From NCBI RefSeq assembly GCF_004919095.1, contig NZ_STGJ01000013.1:36068-100067 (forward strand): 64,000 bases of DNA, read 5' to 3'. This DNA is from Crenobacter intestini (GTDB lineage: Bacteria; Pseudomonadota; Gammaproteobacteria; Burkholderiales; Chromobacteriaceae). Position 1 is the first letter of the stretch. Every line of letters begins with the position of its first letter. The position numbers were made by a program, and so were the translations under genes. Under the pieces are notes generated by a model. It saw only the letters and a program-made list of their open reading frames with translations, did not search any database and was not told the origin of the DNA. Positions 10,489-19,449 of the stretch are shown piece by piece.

Positions 10489-10572
10489 GCAAAGCCGGGC
10501 CGGCTGCCGCATACTGTGGGCGACGGCGTGCCGACGGCACGCCGCAGCCTTTCCCCTGACAAGGAGTGTGCG

Positions 10573-11199
10573 ATGCAACTGAGCAGCCAGACCTTCAGCG
10601 ACGGCGGCCGGATCCCCGGCAAATGCGCGTTCGCGGTCCCCGACCCGCAGCACCACCTGAAACTCTCCAGCAACCTCAACCCCGAACTGTCCTGGCAGGA
10701 CGTGCCGGCCGGCACCCGCTCGTTCGCGCTGGTGTGCCACGACCCGGACGCGCCAAGCGTCGCCACCGACGTCAACGTCGAGGGGCGCACCATCGCCGCC
10801 GACTTGCCGCGCGCCGACTTCTTCCACTGGTTGCTGGTCGACATCCCCGAAAACGTGCGCGGCATCGCCGAGGGCGGCCACAGCCGCGAGGTGACGCCGC
10901 GCGGCAAGCCGGGGCCGGCAGCGCCCGGCGGCATGCGCCACGGCCTGAACGACTACACCGGCTGGAACGCCGGCGACAGCGAGATGGCCGGCGACTACTA
11001 CGGCTACGACGGCCCGTGCCCGCCGTGGAACGACGCGCGCGTGCACCGCTACGTGTTCACGCTGTACGCGCTCGACTGCGAGCGGCTGCCCATGGGCGAA
11101 GCCTTCTCCGGCAACGCCGTGCTGGCGGCGGTGCGCCCGCACATGCTGGCCAGCGCCACGCTGACCGGCACCTACACGCTCAACCCGGCGCTCGCCTGA
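10573..11199 (+). CDS. YbhB/YbcL-type phosphatidylethanolamine-binding (Raf kinase inhibitor-like) protein
   Basis: 208 residues, starting MQLSSQTFSDGGRIPGKCAF, with AAGGAG upstream. The PEBP signature CHDPDAPSV (ligand-site Asp-Pro-Asp) and the downstream YYGYDGPCPPWNDARVHRYVF block identify the bacterial YbhB/YbcL branch. The molecular role of these proteins is still poorly defined. No signal peptide is seen, so it is cytoplasmic. Its last 28 bp overlap the 3' end of the convergent LysR gene. Confidence 0.88.
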   Translation: MQLSSQTFSDGGRIPGKCAFAVPDPQHHLKLSSNLNPELSWQDVPAGTRSFALVCHDPDAPSVATDVNVEGRTIAADLPRADFFHWLLVDIPENVRGIAEGGHSREVTPRGKPGPAAPGGMRHGLNDYTGWNAGDSEMAGDYYGYDGPCPPWNDARVHRYVFTLYALDCERLPMGEAFSGNAVLAAVRPHMLASATLTGTYTLNPALA

Positions 11200-12086
11200 G
11201 GCGCGCCGAGCACGCCGAGCAGCCAGTCGCGGAACGCCGCCAGCTTGGGCTGGCCGGCGTTCTCGCGCGGGTAGACCAGGTAGTACGCCCACTCGGTGTA
11301 CAGGCGCTCGGAAAACGGCATCAGCAACCGCCCGCTGGAGAGCTCGCCCGCGATCATCGAGCGCTGCGCCAGCGTCACTCCCATGCCGCCCAGCGCGGCG
11401 GCCAGCGCGTATTCCTGGGTGTCGAAGGTGACGCCGCGCGCGGTGTCCACCTCGCCCGCCACCCCGAGCTTGTCGAGGTATCGCGCCCAGGTGTCGTCGC
11501 CGCGCCACGGGTGCAGCAGCGTGTGGCGCGCCAGGTCCGCCGGCACCTTGAGTGGCGTGCGCGCGAGCAGCGCCGGCGCGCACACCGCGACCAGCTCTTC
11601 CTGCGCGATGCGCTCGCCGGCGAGGCCGGCCGGCAGCTCGCCGTCGCGCAGGCCGACGATCGCCAGGTCGTACTCGGCGCGGTTGAACGGCAGGTCGGGG
11701 TCGAGCTGGGTGATCAGATGCACCGTGTACTCGGGGTAGAGCTGCTGGAACGACGGCAGGTTGGGCAACAGCCAGCGCATCGCCGGCGTCGCCGGGCTGC
11801 GTACCCGCAAGTCGCCCTGCCGACGTTTCAGCGCTTCGCTGGCCGCCTGCAGGCGGTCGAAGGCGTCGCGCACCGGCGCGTACAGCGCCTCGCCCTCCGG
11901 CGTGAGGGTGAGCCCGCGGCGGCCGCGCACGAACAGCGGCGTGCCGTAGAACGTCTCCAGCGTCTGCACCTGGCGGCTGACCGCGCCCTGGGTGAGGAAT
12001 AGCTGTTCGCCGGCGCGGGTGAACGAGCGGGTGGCGGCGGCGGCGAGGAACACGCGCAGCGCGTTGAGCGGGGGCTGACGGGCCAT
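11172..12086 (-). CDS. LysR-family transcriptional regulator, GcvA-like
   Basis: 304 residues. The N-terminal winged helix-turn-helix is clear (LNALRVFLAAAATRSFTRAGEQLFLTQGAVSRQVQTLE), followed by the LysR substrate-binding domain; the opening MARQPPLNALRVF is the pattern of the GcvA/AmpR branch. Such proteins usually control a divergent gene. Here the divergent neighbour is the MATE transporter, and a perfect 7-3-7 palindrome lies in the gap, 18 bp upstream of this start. The effector is unknown. Confidence 0.88.
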   Translation of the reverse strand: MARQPPLNALRVFLAAAATRSFTRAGEQLFLTQGAVSRQVQTLETFYGTPLFVRGRRGLTLTPEGEALYAPVRDAFDRLQAASEALKRRQGDLRVRSPATPAMRWLLPNLPSFQQLYPEYTVHLITQLDPDLPFNRAEYDLAIVGLRDGELPAGLAGERIAQEELVAVCAPALLARTPLKVPADLARHTLLHPWRGDDTWARYLDKLGVAGEVDTARGVTFDTQEYALAAALGGMGVTLAQRSMIAGELSSGRLLMPFSERLYTEWAYYLVYPRENAGQPKLAAFRDWLLGVLGAPQASAGLSV

Positions 12087-12103
12087 GTCAGGTATGCGTT
12101 TCT

Positions 12104-12120
12104 TGCATGCTAGGCATGCA
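12104..12120. promoter_or_regulatory. Candidate LysR operator
   Basis: TGCATGC-TAG-GCATGCA, a perfect inverted repeat containing the T-N11-A spacing of LysR-type boxes, between the lysR gene (start 12086) and the MATE gene (start 12240). Probably the regulator's own binding site. Confidence 0.45.
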
Positions 12121-12239
12121 TATTACTGCTTTGCGGCGCGGTGGCGCAGCCCGTTAAGCTGGAAGTCCGATTCTCCCCCTCCATCGCGGCCGACCGCGCG
12201 TTAGTCGTGGCTGGCCGCATTTTTTTTGCGTGATCCGCC

Positions 12240-13640
12240 ATGTTCAACGCCGCCTTCTCCACCCTGCCCCGTCCTGCCCGCGCGCTCGCCTGGTTCCGAT
12301 GCAGCCGCTTCATGCACGACGCGCGCGGCATCGGTGTGCTGGCCAAGCCGCTGATCCTGTCGCAGTTCGCGCAAACCGGCATCCTGTTCATCGACACCCT
12401 GCTGATGGGCCGGCTCGGCGCGCAGGCGCTGGCCGGCGGCGCGCTGGCGCTGTCGACCTTCTACCTGTGCTACGTGCTGGCGTTCGGGCTGGTGGCCGCA
12501 GCCGGCAACCTGGTCGCCATCCACCACGGCGCCGGCCGCCGCCGCGACGTGGTCGCCGCGGTGCGCGCCGGCCTGCTGCTGGCCGCCGCTGCGTCGCTCG
12601 GTTTCGGCGTGCTGCTGTGGAACATCCACCCGCTGATGCTGTGGCTGGGGCAGGACGCGCACACCGCGCTGATCGCCCGCGACTTCTTGCGCGTGCTGGT
12701 GTGGGGCATGCCGTTCGGCCTGCTGTTCCTCGCGCTGCGCAGCTTCGCCGCCGGCGTCGGCCGCCCCGGGCCGGTGCCGGTGATCACCTTCAGCGCGCTG
12801 GCGTTCTCGGCCATCGCCGGCTGGGCGCTGTCGCAGTGGCTGGGCGTGTACGGCGTCGCGCTGTCGGCGGCGCTCACCTACGGCTGGATGGGGCTCGCCT
12901 TCAGCGCGGTGGTGGCCTGGCACCCGACCTTCCGCCGCTACCCGCTGTTCGCGCGCTTCACCCGGCGCGACTTCGCCGCGCTGGGCCCGCTGCTGCGCGT
13001 CGGCGTGCCGACCAGCGTGACGCTGGGGCTGGAGAGCGGCCTGTTCAACGTCGGCGCGTGGCTGATGGGCGCGCTGGGCGCCGCGCAGCTGGCCGCGCAC
13101 CAGAGCATGATCCAGCTGGTGATCGCGAGCTTCATGGTGCCCTTGGGCCTAATGTACGCGACGTCGATGCGCGCAGGCCAGGCCGCCGGCGCCGGCGACT
13201 GGGCGCAGGTGCGCCGTTACAGCCGCTGCGGGCTGTGGCTGGCGATTGGCTGGTCTTGCGTGGCGGCGCTACTGCTGTTGGCGATGCCGTTGCCGCTGAT
13301 CGCGCTGTTCCTGCCCGACGGCCGCGAGGGGGTGGACGCCGCGCGCACGGCAGCTTTGGCGCTGCTGCTGCCGGCCGCGCTGATGTTCGTGCTCGACGCG
13401 TGGCAGGCGCTCGCCGGCGGCATGCTGCGCGCGCTGAAGGACGCGCGCGCCAGCATGCTGATCTACGCGGCCGGCTGCGCGGGCTTCGGCCTGCCGCTGG
13501 CGTGGCTGCTGTCGCGCCACGGCCTGGGCGGCGCCGGCGTGTGGTGGGGGATGTGCGCCGGCCTGCTGCTGATCGGCGCGCTGTCGCAATACCGGCTCGC
13601 CGGGCGCATCCGGGCGCTGCAGGCCGGCGCGCGGCTGTGA
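12240..13640 (+). CDS. MATE-family multidrug/cation efflux transporter
   Basis: 466 residues with about twelve transmembrane helices. The core KPLILSQFAQTGILFIDTLLMGRLGAQALAGGALA matches the start of the MATE/NorM fold (two bundles of six helices), and the second half repeats the pattern (GVPTSVTLGLESGLFNVGAWLMGALGAAQLAAHQ). These antiporters exchange drugs or metabolites for H+ or Na+. A later ATG (about residue 25) would also give a full transporter; the first ATG is kept. It is divergent from a LysR regulator that may control it. Confidence 0.88.
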   Translation: MFNAAFSTLPRPARALAWFRCSRFMHDARGIGVLAKPLILSQFAQTGILFIDTLLMGRLGAQALAGGALALSTFYLCYVLAFGLVAAAGNLVAIHHGAGRRRDVVAAVRAGLLLAAAASLGFGVLLWNIHPLMLWLGQDAHTALIARDFLRVLVWGMPFGLLFLALRSFAAGVGRPGPVPVITFSALAFSAIAGWALSQWLGVYGVALSAALTYGWMGLAFSAVVAWHPTFRRYPLFARFTRRDFAALGPLLRVGVPTSVTLGLESGLFNVGAWLMGALGAAQLAAHQSMIQLVIASFMVPLGLMYATSMRAGQAAGAGDWAQVRRYSRCGLWLAIGWSCVAALLLLAMPLPLIALFLPDGREGVDAARTAALALLLPAALMFVLDAWQALAGGMLRALKDARASMLIYAAGCAGFGLPLAWLLSRHGLGGAGVWWGMCAGLLLIGALSQYRLAGRIRALQAGARL

Positions 13641-13641
13641 G

Positions 13642-14103
13642 TCAGGCGGGCAACTCGAGCCGATAGCTGTCGAACACCTCGTCGCGCCGGTAGCCGGCCG
13701 CGCGGTACAGCGCCTGCGCCGCCGTGTTGTCGTGCGCGGTCTGCAGCACCACCGCGCAGGCGCCCGTCTCCCGGGCGAGTTCCTGCACGGCGTCCAGCAA
13801 GGCGCGGCCGATGCCGTGGCCACGCGCCTCCGGCTCGACGAACAGGTCGTGCAGGATCAGTTGCGGCGCGAGTGACAGCGAATCGAAGCTCGGGTAGCAC
13901 AGCGCGAAACCCAGCCCGGCGCCCTCCTCGTCTTCGGCCAGCAGCACGCTGGCCGAACCGTCGGCCAGCCGGTCGACCAGGAACACCCAGCTGTCGCCGG
14001 CGCGCGGGTCCATCCCGTAGAACACCCGGTAGGCGGTGAACAGCGGCAGGATCGCGTCGATGTCCTGCCCGTCGGCACTGCGTATTCTCACGTCTCGGCT
14101 CAT
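13642..14103 (-). CDS. GNAT-family N-acetyltransferase
   Basis: 153 residues. Acetyl-CoA-binding motif A is visible as LFVEPEARGHGIGRALLDAVQ (RxxGxG), preceded by the beta-strand LILHDL and followed by ALYRAAGYRRDEVFDSYRLEL. This is the layout of single-domain GNAT enzymes close to the type that ends in YxLEL. The substrate is unknown. It converges on the MATE gene with a 1-bp gap. Confidence 0.85.
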   Translation of the reverse strand: MSRDVRIRSADGQDIDAILPLFTAYRVFYGMDPRAGDSWVFLVDRLADGSASVLLAEDEEGAGLGFALCYPSFDSLSLAPQLILHDLFVEPEARGHGIGRALLDAVQELARETGACAVVLQTAHDNTAAQALYRAAGYRRDEVFDSYRLELPA

Positions 14104-14229
14104 GGCAGCTCTTCCGGTACAAGGTCCGCCTTCAGGCTATGCCGCGCCTGTCGGCGCGCGCAAGCGCCGCGCACGCAAAAAGGCCGCCCGGTGGGGCGGC
14201 CTGTGGCGGACATGCCAGCGCGGCGGGTC

Positions 14230-15618
14230 TTAGCCGGCCATCGCCGCCTCGACCTCGTCGGCGGTCTTCGGGATCGGCTCGCCGAGCACGCGGCAGCCGT
14301 CGGCGGTGATCAGCACGTTGTCCTCGATGCGCACGCCGCCGAAGCCGGCGTACTCGGCGAAGCGCGCGTAGTCGATCATGCCGGCGTGCAGGCCGTCGGC
14401 GCGCCACGCCTCGATCAGCGCCGGGATGAAGTAGACGCCCGGCTCGACAGTGATCACCATGCCCTCGCGCAGCGTCTTGGCCAGGCGCAGATAGCCCATG
14501 CCGAACAAGGGGCTGCGCGACAGCCCTTCGCCGTAGCCGACCAGGTCTTCGCCCAGCGCTTCCATGTCGTGCACGTCGAGGCCGATCTGGTGGCCCAGGC
14601 CGTGCGGGAAGGCGATCGCGTACGCGCCGGACTCGACGATTTCATCCGCGTCGCCGTGGAAGAAGCCGAGTCTGGCCATGCGCTCGACCATTACCTTCGC
14701 GGCCAGCTTGTGCATGTCGAGGTAGCGCACGCCCGGGCGCAGCGCGTCGATCACCGCCAGCTGCATCGCCAGCACCGTGTCGTAGATCTCGCGCTGGCGG
14801 TCGCTGAAGCGGCCGCCGACCGGCAGCGTACGCGTGATGTCGCTCGCGTAGCCGCCGGCCGAGGTGCAGCCGGTGTCGTTCAGCGCAAGGTCACCCGCCT
14901 GCAGCACGCCGCGGTGGTGTTCGTTGTGCAGCACTTCGCCGCGGCGCGAGAAGATGCTCGGGTACGCGAGGTGCAGGTCGTGCGCGCGCATCAGCCCTTC
15001 CATCGCGCCGACCACCTGGTATTCGGGCACGCCGGCCTTAGCCGTACGCATCGCCGCGAGGTGCATCTGGCGGGTCACCGCCAGCGCCTGTTCGATCTCG
15101 GCGACTTCGCCGGCTTCCTTGATTTCGCGCAGCGCGACCACGGCGTGGGTCAGCGGGTGCGAGAACGCCCCGCCCGCCTCGGCCGGGCTGACGCCGAACA
15201 GGCGCGCGAGCTCGAGGCGGGTCTCGCCGCGGTAAGGCTGCAGGTAATGGACGGCGCGGCCGGCGGCGCGCGCCTCGGCCAGCGCTTCGAGCAGCTCGGC
15301 GTACGGGCGCGTCGCGGCGATGCCGGCCTTGGCGGCGCGCTCGGCAAGCGACGGCACCGGCCCGGTCCACACGATGTCGGCCACGTCCGGCTCGTCGCCG
15401 AACAGCACCGCCTCGCCGCTTTGCGCGTCGACCACGCCGGCGAGCCCCTGCATGTCGAGGCCGAAGAAGTAGCGGAAGCTCGAATCCTGGACGAAGGGGT
15501 AAGGGTTGTGCGCGTAGTTCATCGGCGCGTCGACGTTGCCGACAAACAACAGCAGGCCGTCGAGGCCGGCCTCGGCGAGCCGCGCGCGGCGCGCGGCGTA
15601 GACTTCAGCAGCAAACAT
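14230..15618 (-). CDS. pepP: Xaa-Pro aminopeptidase (M24B metallopeptidase)
   Basis: 462 residues from the ATG at 15616-15618, which has AAGGA 8 nt upstream; a 15-residue longer start lacks this. The N-terminal creatinase-like domain ends at about 170; the pita-bread catalytic domain shows the five metal ligands in the expected order: LALNDTGCTSAGGYASDITR (two Asp), HGLGHQIGLDVHD (His), VITVEPGVYF (Glu) and GVRIEDNVLI (Glu). It removes N-terminal residues preceding proline in the cytoplasm. The symbol is by family; the paralogue pepQ is less likely at this length. Confidence 0.85.
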   Translation of the reverse strand: MFAAEVYAARRARLAEAGLDGLLLFVGNVDAPMNYAHNPYPFVQDSSFRYFFGLDMQGLAGVVDAQSGEAVLFGDEPDVADIVWTGPVPSLAERAAKAGIAATRPYAELLEALAEARAAGRAVHYLQPYRGETRLELARLFGVSPAEAGGAFSHPLTHAVVALREIKEAGEVAEIEQALAVTRQMHLAAMRTAKAGVPEYQVVGAMEGLMRAHDLHLAYPSIFSRRGEVLHNEHHRGVLQAGDLALNDTGCTSAGGYASDITRTLPVGGRFSDRQREIYDTVLAMQLAVIDALRPGVRYLDMHKLAAKVMVERMARLGFFHGDADEIVESGAYAIAFPHGLGHQIGLDVHDMEALGEDLVGYGEGLSRSPLFGMGYLRLAKTLREGMVITVEPGVYFIPALIEAWRADGLHAGMIDYARFAEYAGFGGVRIEDNVLITADGCRVLGEPIPKTADEVEAAMAG

Positions 15619-15807
15619 GGTCGGGTCCTTGTCAGGGCAGCCGGAGCTGTCTTTTGTATCCAATCTTGCACGTTAGCACGCACGGCGGGGCGGATGCCAG
15701 CCTGCGGCCCACCACGTAAAACCATATGGAATAAACAACTGATATTTCATTCCTTCTGGAAATATCGGTTTGCGCATACGCTGGGTGCGGACAAGGAGAT
15801 GCCGCAC

Positions 15808-16371
15808 ATGCCTACAGACTTCGACTACCTGATCCAGCCCGGCTGGAACGACTCGCCCGCCGGCCACTGGCAGAGCCACTGGCAGCAGCAACTTGGCGCG
15901 CGCCGTCCGCAGCCAGCCAGTTGGCAGTTGCCGCAGCTGGACGACTGGGTCGACGCGCTGCGCGCCGAACTCGCCGCCTGCCGCCGCCCGGCGATCGTCG
16001 TCGCGCACAGTCTGGGCTGCGTCGCGCTCGCCCACTATAGTGCACGCTTCGGCGGCGCCGGCGTCGCGGCCGCGCTGCTGGTCGCGCCGGCCGACGTCGA
16101 GCGCGCCGGCGCGCCGGCACCGCTGTTGGACTTCGCGCCGCTGCCGAACAGCCGCCTGCCCTTCCCGGCGCGGGTGGTCGCCAGCGACGACGACCCGTTC
16201 TGCCGGATCGAGCGTGCCCAGATGCTCGCCGACGCCTGGGGCGCGCCGCTGTCGGTGCTGCCGGGAGCCGGCCATATCAACGCCGCGTCCGGCCACGCGC
16301 GCTGGGACGAGGGCTTTGCCGAGCTGGCCATCTTGAAGGAAGGCGTGCAAGTCCCCACCTGTGCTGCTTGA
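15808..16371 (+). CDS. RBBP9/YdeN-family alpha/beta hydrolase
   Basis: 187 residues. The nucleophile elbow is VVAHSLGCVAL (GxSxG-like, H-S-L-G), with an acidic residue in VVASDDDPFC and the His in GAGHINAASGHARWDEG completing the triad. This matches the short RBBP9-type serine hydrolases. The ATG at 15808 sits 9 nt after AAGGAG; the ATG at 15799 touches the Shine-Dalgarno sequence and is rejected. Substrate unknown. Confidence 0.85.
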   Translation: MPTDFDYLIQPGWNDSPAGHWQSHWQQQLGARRPQPASWQLPQLDDWVDALRAELAACRRPAIVVAHSLGCVALAHYSARFGGAGVAAALLVAPADVERAGAPAPLLDFAPLPNSRLPFPARVVASDDDPFCRIERAQMLADAWGAPLSVLPGAGHINAASGHARWDEGFAELAILKEGVQVPTCAA

Positions 16372-16472
16372 ATGGTAAGTCCGGCCGCCACCCTCTGCCC
16401 TTGGCTTTGACCTTGCCCGGCAGCGGTGACAAACTGGCCGCCTGCCATGTCCACCCACACAAAGGAAACTTC

Positions 16473-17018
16473 ATGTTCACTCAACGCCGTCTCGCCGCCT
16501 TGCTGTCCGCCGTGGTCCTGGCTGCCCCGATGATGGCCCAGGCTGCGCCGGCGGCCGATACGGCCGCGGTCAAGGAGCTGGTCCAGGCCACCAATATGCA
16601 GAACATGCTGCCGGCACTCGCCCAGCGCGCGTTCTCCGCTTCGCTGCCGATGCTCGAGAAGTACCTGGTCGACAACAAGATCAAGCTGACCCCGGCCCAG
16701 CAGAAGAAGATGCAGGACGGCATGAAGGGCTACGCCGAAACCCAGGGCAAGCTGGTGAAGGACTACTTCGACGCCGCGTCGACCAAGCAGCAGTTCGAGC
16801 AGGCGCTGGTCAAGCAGTACGGCGAAGCGTTCACCACCGAGGAAGTGAAACAGGTGACCGCATTCGTGAAGTCGCCGGCCGGCCAGAAGTGGGCGCAAAC
16901 CAACGAGCAGGTGATGACCAAGGTCGCCGCCGAGACGATGAAGGGTGCCGAGAAGGCGCTCAGCGGCAAGATGGAAGCCGCCGCCGCCAACTACGCGAAG
17001 AGCGTGGTCGGCAAGTAA
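16473..17018 (+). CDS. DUF2059-family exported protein
   Basis: 181 residues with a clear signal peptide (MFTQRRLAALLSAVVLAAPMM, cleavage after AQA). The mature part is helical and carries the DUF2059 pattern (FTTEEVKQVTAFVKSPAGQKWAQT). Its role is unknown; these proteins are periplasmic. AAAGGAA precedes the ATG, and a strong terminator follows 16 bp after the stop, so it is probably a single-gene unit. Confidence 0.85.
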   Translation: MFTQRRLAALLSAVVLAAPMMAQAAPAADTAAVKELVQATNMQNMLPALAQRAFSASLPMLEKYLVDNKIKLTPAQQKKMQDGMKGYAETQGKLVKDYFDAASTKQQFEQALVKQYGEAFTTEEVKQVTAFVKSPAGQKWAQTNEQVMTKVAAETMKGAEKALSGKMEAAAANYAKSVVGK

Positions 17019-17033
17019 GCTTTTGCCGCATGC

Positions 17034-17062
17034 AAAAAGCCTCCGCAAGCGGAGGCTTTTTT
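17034..17062 (+). terminator. Terminator of the DUF2059 gene
   Basis: Perfect stem AGCCTCCGC / GCGGAGGCT (17038-17046, 17049-17057) with an AA loop, A-tract before and six T after; it can act in both directions and also faces the convergent regulator gene. Confidence 0.85.
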
Positions 17063-17087
17063 ACGTCTGGAGTCTGCCCGTGGCAGG

Positions 17088-17798
17088 CTACATCTTCAGG
17101 TGCGAGTGCAGGGTGTAGCGGCTGCCGGGGTGCAACAGCCGCGCGTACGCGACCAGGCAGCGGTGCGCCCAGCTCTGGCGCAGCACCAGCAGGCAGGGCT
17201 CGTCGGCGTCCACCTGCAGCAGCTCGCGCTCGCGCCCCTCGGGCAGCACCGCGCGCACCCTGTGCTCGACCGCGGTCAGCGGGCTGTTGCTCATCAGGAA
17301 GGCGTTCGGCGTGGTGAGGCTGAAGTCCTGCTCGAGATAGCCCGGCGCCCAGTTCGGGTTCACGTAGCGCTCCTCGAGCTGCACCGGCAGGTCGTCCTCC
17401 GAGTGCACGATCAACGAGTAATACACGGTGTCGCCGATGGCCATCTCCATGCGCCTGGCCAGCGCCTCGTCCGCCTCCAGCGCGCGGTGCGCGACCACCC
17501 GCGACGCGTGCGCGTGCTGGCGCTGCTCGATCTCGGCGGCGATATTGCTGACTTCCATCAGCGGCGCCTCGGCCTTGATCTCGGCCACATAAGTGCCGTC
17601 GCCGGCGAAGCGCAGCAGCACGCCGTCTTCGACCAGTTCGTGGATCGCCTTGTTGACGGTCATGCGCGACACTTCGAAGGCCTTGGCCAGTTCGAGCTCG
17701 GGCGGAATCTTGGTGCCGGGCTGGTAGTGCCCCTGGTGGATGCTCTCGAGCAGGTGCGCCTTGATGCGCTGGTAACGGGGAACGGCGGGCTGTTTCAC
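17088..17798 (-). CDS. hutC: GntR-family regulator of the HutC branch
   Basis: 236 residues from GTG at 17796-17798; a TTG 12 nt upstream is an alternative. The N-terminal wHTH (VPRYQRIKAHLLESIHQGHYQPGTKIPPELELAKAF..MTVNKAIHELVEDG) and the C-terminal UTRA sensor (about 85-230, ending SRYTLHSHLKM) are diagnostic for HutC, the urocanate-responsive repressor of histidine utilisation. No hut enzyme gene lies in the window, so either it acts at a distance or the family assignment is looser than it looks. A parS-like site lies in its upstream gap. Confidence 0.75.
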   Translation of the reverse strand: MKQPAVPRYQRIKAHLLESIHQGHYQPGTKIPPELELAKAFEVSRMTVNKAIHELVEDGVLLRFAGDGTYVAEIKAEAPLMEVSNIAAEIEQRQHAHASRVVAHRALEADEALARRMEMAIGDTVYYSLIVHSEDDLPVQLEERYVNPNWAPGYLEQDFSLTTPNAFLMSNSPLTAVEHRVRAVLPEGRERELLQVDADEPCLLVLRQSWAHRCLVAYARLLHPGSRYTLHSHLKM

Positions 17799-17960
17799 GG
17801 TGAAGTCCAATCTCTTGCCTGCGCCATTCTTAACATCAAGCCACGGCCGGAGGCCACGACCAAACAGCACACTATTGTCCAAAATCAAACAAAACGAACA
17901 TAAAATTGCTTTGCCATTTGACGTTGGCCTATAGATTGCTTGGTCATAAATTGGCCGCCG

Positions 17961-17976
17961 GGTTTCACGTGGAACC
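17961..17976. other. parS-like site 2
   Basis: GGTTTCACGTGGAACC: perfect match to the 14-bp core GTTYCACGTGRAAC and itself an imperfect palindrome. In the gap between the HutC-like gene and the 18049 gene. Confidence 0.75.
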
Positions 17977-18048
17977 GCCGCGCTGCCGAACCGGCGCCCC
18001 ACCCCCTTTCGGGTATAATGGGCGCACGTTTGCCTTTGGTCAGGACCC

Positions 18049-18606
18049 ATGCCAGGACAGATTTCCCGCTTTTTGCCGATCCGCTTCGCCAACGGCGCTT
18101 CGATCAGCCGTTTCGCCAAGCATTGCCCGCACTGCAAGACACTGGTGCAGTCGGAAAACATGATCGGGGAAGCGGCGCTGGTCCAGGACAGGCTGTTCAT
18201 CATCGCCGTCGCCCGCTGCACCCAGTGCAACCACTCGTTCAAGGTCACCTGCGTGATCACCGACGACAAGCGCGTGCACAAGGCGCTGCTGCCGCAATGG
18301 CTGCTGCTGGTCTGGCTCAAGCAGGTGACGCCGGCCAACGCGCCGGCGCAGGACGCGCGCGACTGGTCGTTCGACGCGGAAGAGAACGCGCCCGCCGCCA
18401 GTGGCGGCGTGACGCTACCCGAGGGCAGCGAACCGCAGCCTTCGGACGAAGTGATCGGCCGCTACGAGAACGCGCCGATCCCGGCCACGCTGTCGGTCGC
18501 CGGCCGCCGCTTCGTGTTCGACCGCGTGCAGCCGGATGCACTGCCGGCAGTACTGGCCAGCAACGAGCTGCTGTACCAGCGCCACCTCGTCTACCGCGAA
18601 AGCTGA
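18049..18606 (+). CDS. Uncharacterised protein with zinc-ribbon-like Cys pairs
   Basis: 185 residues. Residues 24-65 contain CPHC and, 34 residues on, CTQC, an arrangement able to bind one zinc ion; the middle has a hydrophobic stretch (LLPQWLLLVWLKQV) and a low-complexity acidic linker, and the end returns to a folded-looking segment (VAGRRFVFDRVQPDALPAVLAS). A perfect TATAAT hexamer (18014-18019) lies 30 bp upstream of the ATG. I recognise no named family. It converges on rsmE with a 1-bp gap. Confidence 0.7.
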   Translation: MPGQISRFLPIRFANGASISRFAKHCPHCKTLVQSENMIGEAALVQDRLFIIAVARCTQCNHSFKVTCVITDDKRVHKALLPQWLLLVWLKQVTPANAPAQDARDWSFDAEENAPAASGGVTLPEGSEPQPSDEVIGRYENAPIPATLSVAGRRFVFDRVQPDALPAVLASNELLYQRHLVYRES

Positions 18607-18607
18607 C

Positions 18608-19333
18608 TCAGCGGTAATCGCCCCACAGCGTCTGCATCGCCGCGACGGCCGCCAGCGCGGCGGTCTCGGTGCGCAGGATGCGCGGGCCCAGCCCCAGTGC
18701 CTGCCAGCCCGCGTCCAGCGACTGCGCCTCCTCCTGCGCCGACAACCCGCCTTCCGGCCCCGCCATCAGCCACACCCTGGACGGCGCCGCCGCCATGTCC
18801 GCCAGCCGCCGCTTGCCCAGCGGCGACAACACCAGCTGCGCGTCGGCCGCCGGCAAAGCGGCCAGCCACTCACGCAGGGTCAGGATCGGCCGCACTTCCG
18901 GCAGCGTGTTGCGGCCGCACTGCTCGCACGCCGACAGCACGATCTCCTGCCAGCGCTCGACGCGCTTTTGCGCGCGCTCGCCGGACAGGCGGACGATGGA
19001 GCGTTCGGTCGACAAGGGCTGGAACACGCTGACCCCCATCTCGACGCCCTTCTGCAGGGTGAACTCCATGCGGTCGCCGGACGAGATCGCCTGCGCGAGG
19101 CCGAGCCACAGCGGGCTCTCGCGGCTGGTCTCGCTGCGCTCGCCGATCAGGCAGCGCGCGTCGCGCTTGCCCAGCGACAACAGCGTCGCCGGGTACTCGC
19201 CGCCGTCGCCGTTGAACAGGGTCAGCGCGTCGCCCGCTTGCAGGCGCAGCACCTGGATATGGCGCACCACGGTGTCGGGCAGGGACAACTCCTGACCCGC
19301 ACCCAGTAGCGTTCCGACATAAAACCTTGGCAT
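18608..19333 (-). CDS. rsmE: 16S rRNA m3U1498 methyltransferase
   Basis: 241 residues. Starts MPRFYVGTLLGAGQELSLP (PUA-like RNA-binding domain) and ends with the SPOUT knot: VWLMAGPEGGLSAQEE and LGLGPRILRTETAALAAVAAMQTLWGD, the RsmE signature. It methylates U1498 of 16S rRNA with S-adenosylmethionine. The upstream 36 nt of open frame are excluded because the family starts at MPRFY. A minus-strand TATAAT (19396-19401) is a probable -10 element for it. Confidence 0.95.
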   Translation of the reverse strand: MPRFYVGTLLGAGQELSLPDTVVRHIQVLRLQAGDALTLFNGDGGEYPATLLSLGKRDARCLIGERSETSRESPLWLGLAQAISSGDRMEFTLQKGVEMGVSVFQPLSTERSIVRLSGERAQKRVERWQEIVLSACEQCGRNTLPEVRPILTLREWLAALPAADAQLVLSPLGKRRLADMAAAPSRVWLMAGPEGGLSAQEEAQSLDAGWQALGLGPRILRTETAALAAVAAMQTLWGDYR

Positions 19334-19449
19334 GATTGGGGCAACCCGTGAAAAAAGCGGCCGCCGCATCCGGCGCCGCGATGAAAACAGCGCCCATTAT
19401 AAGCGCGCAGCGCCGGCAAACCGCCGGCCCACATAAAGGAAAGCCCTGC

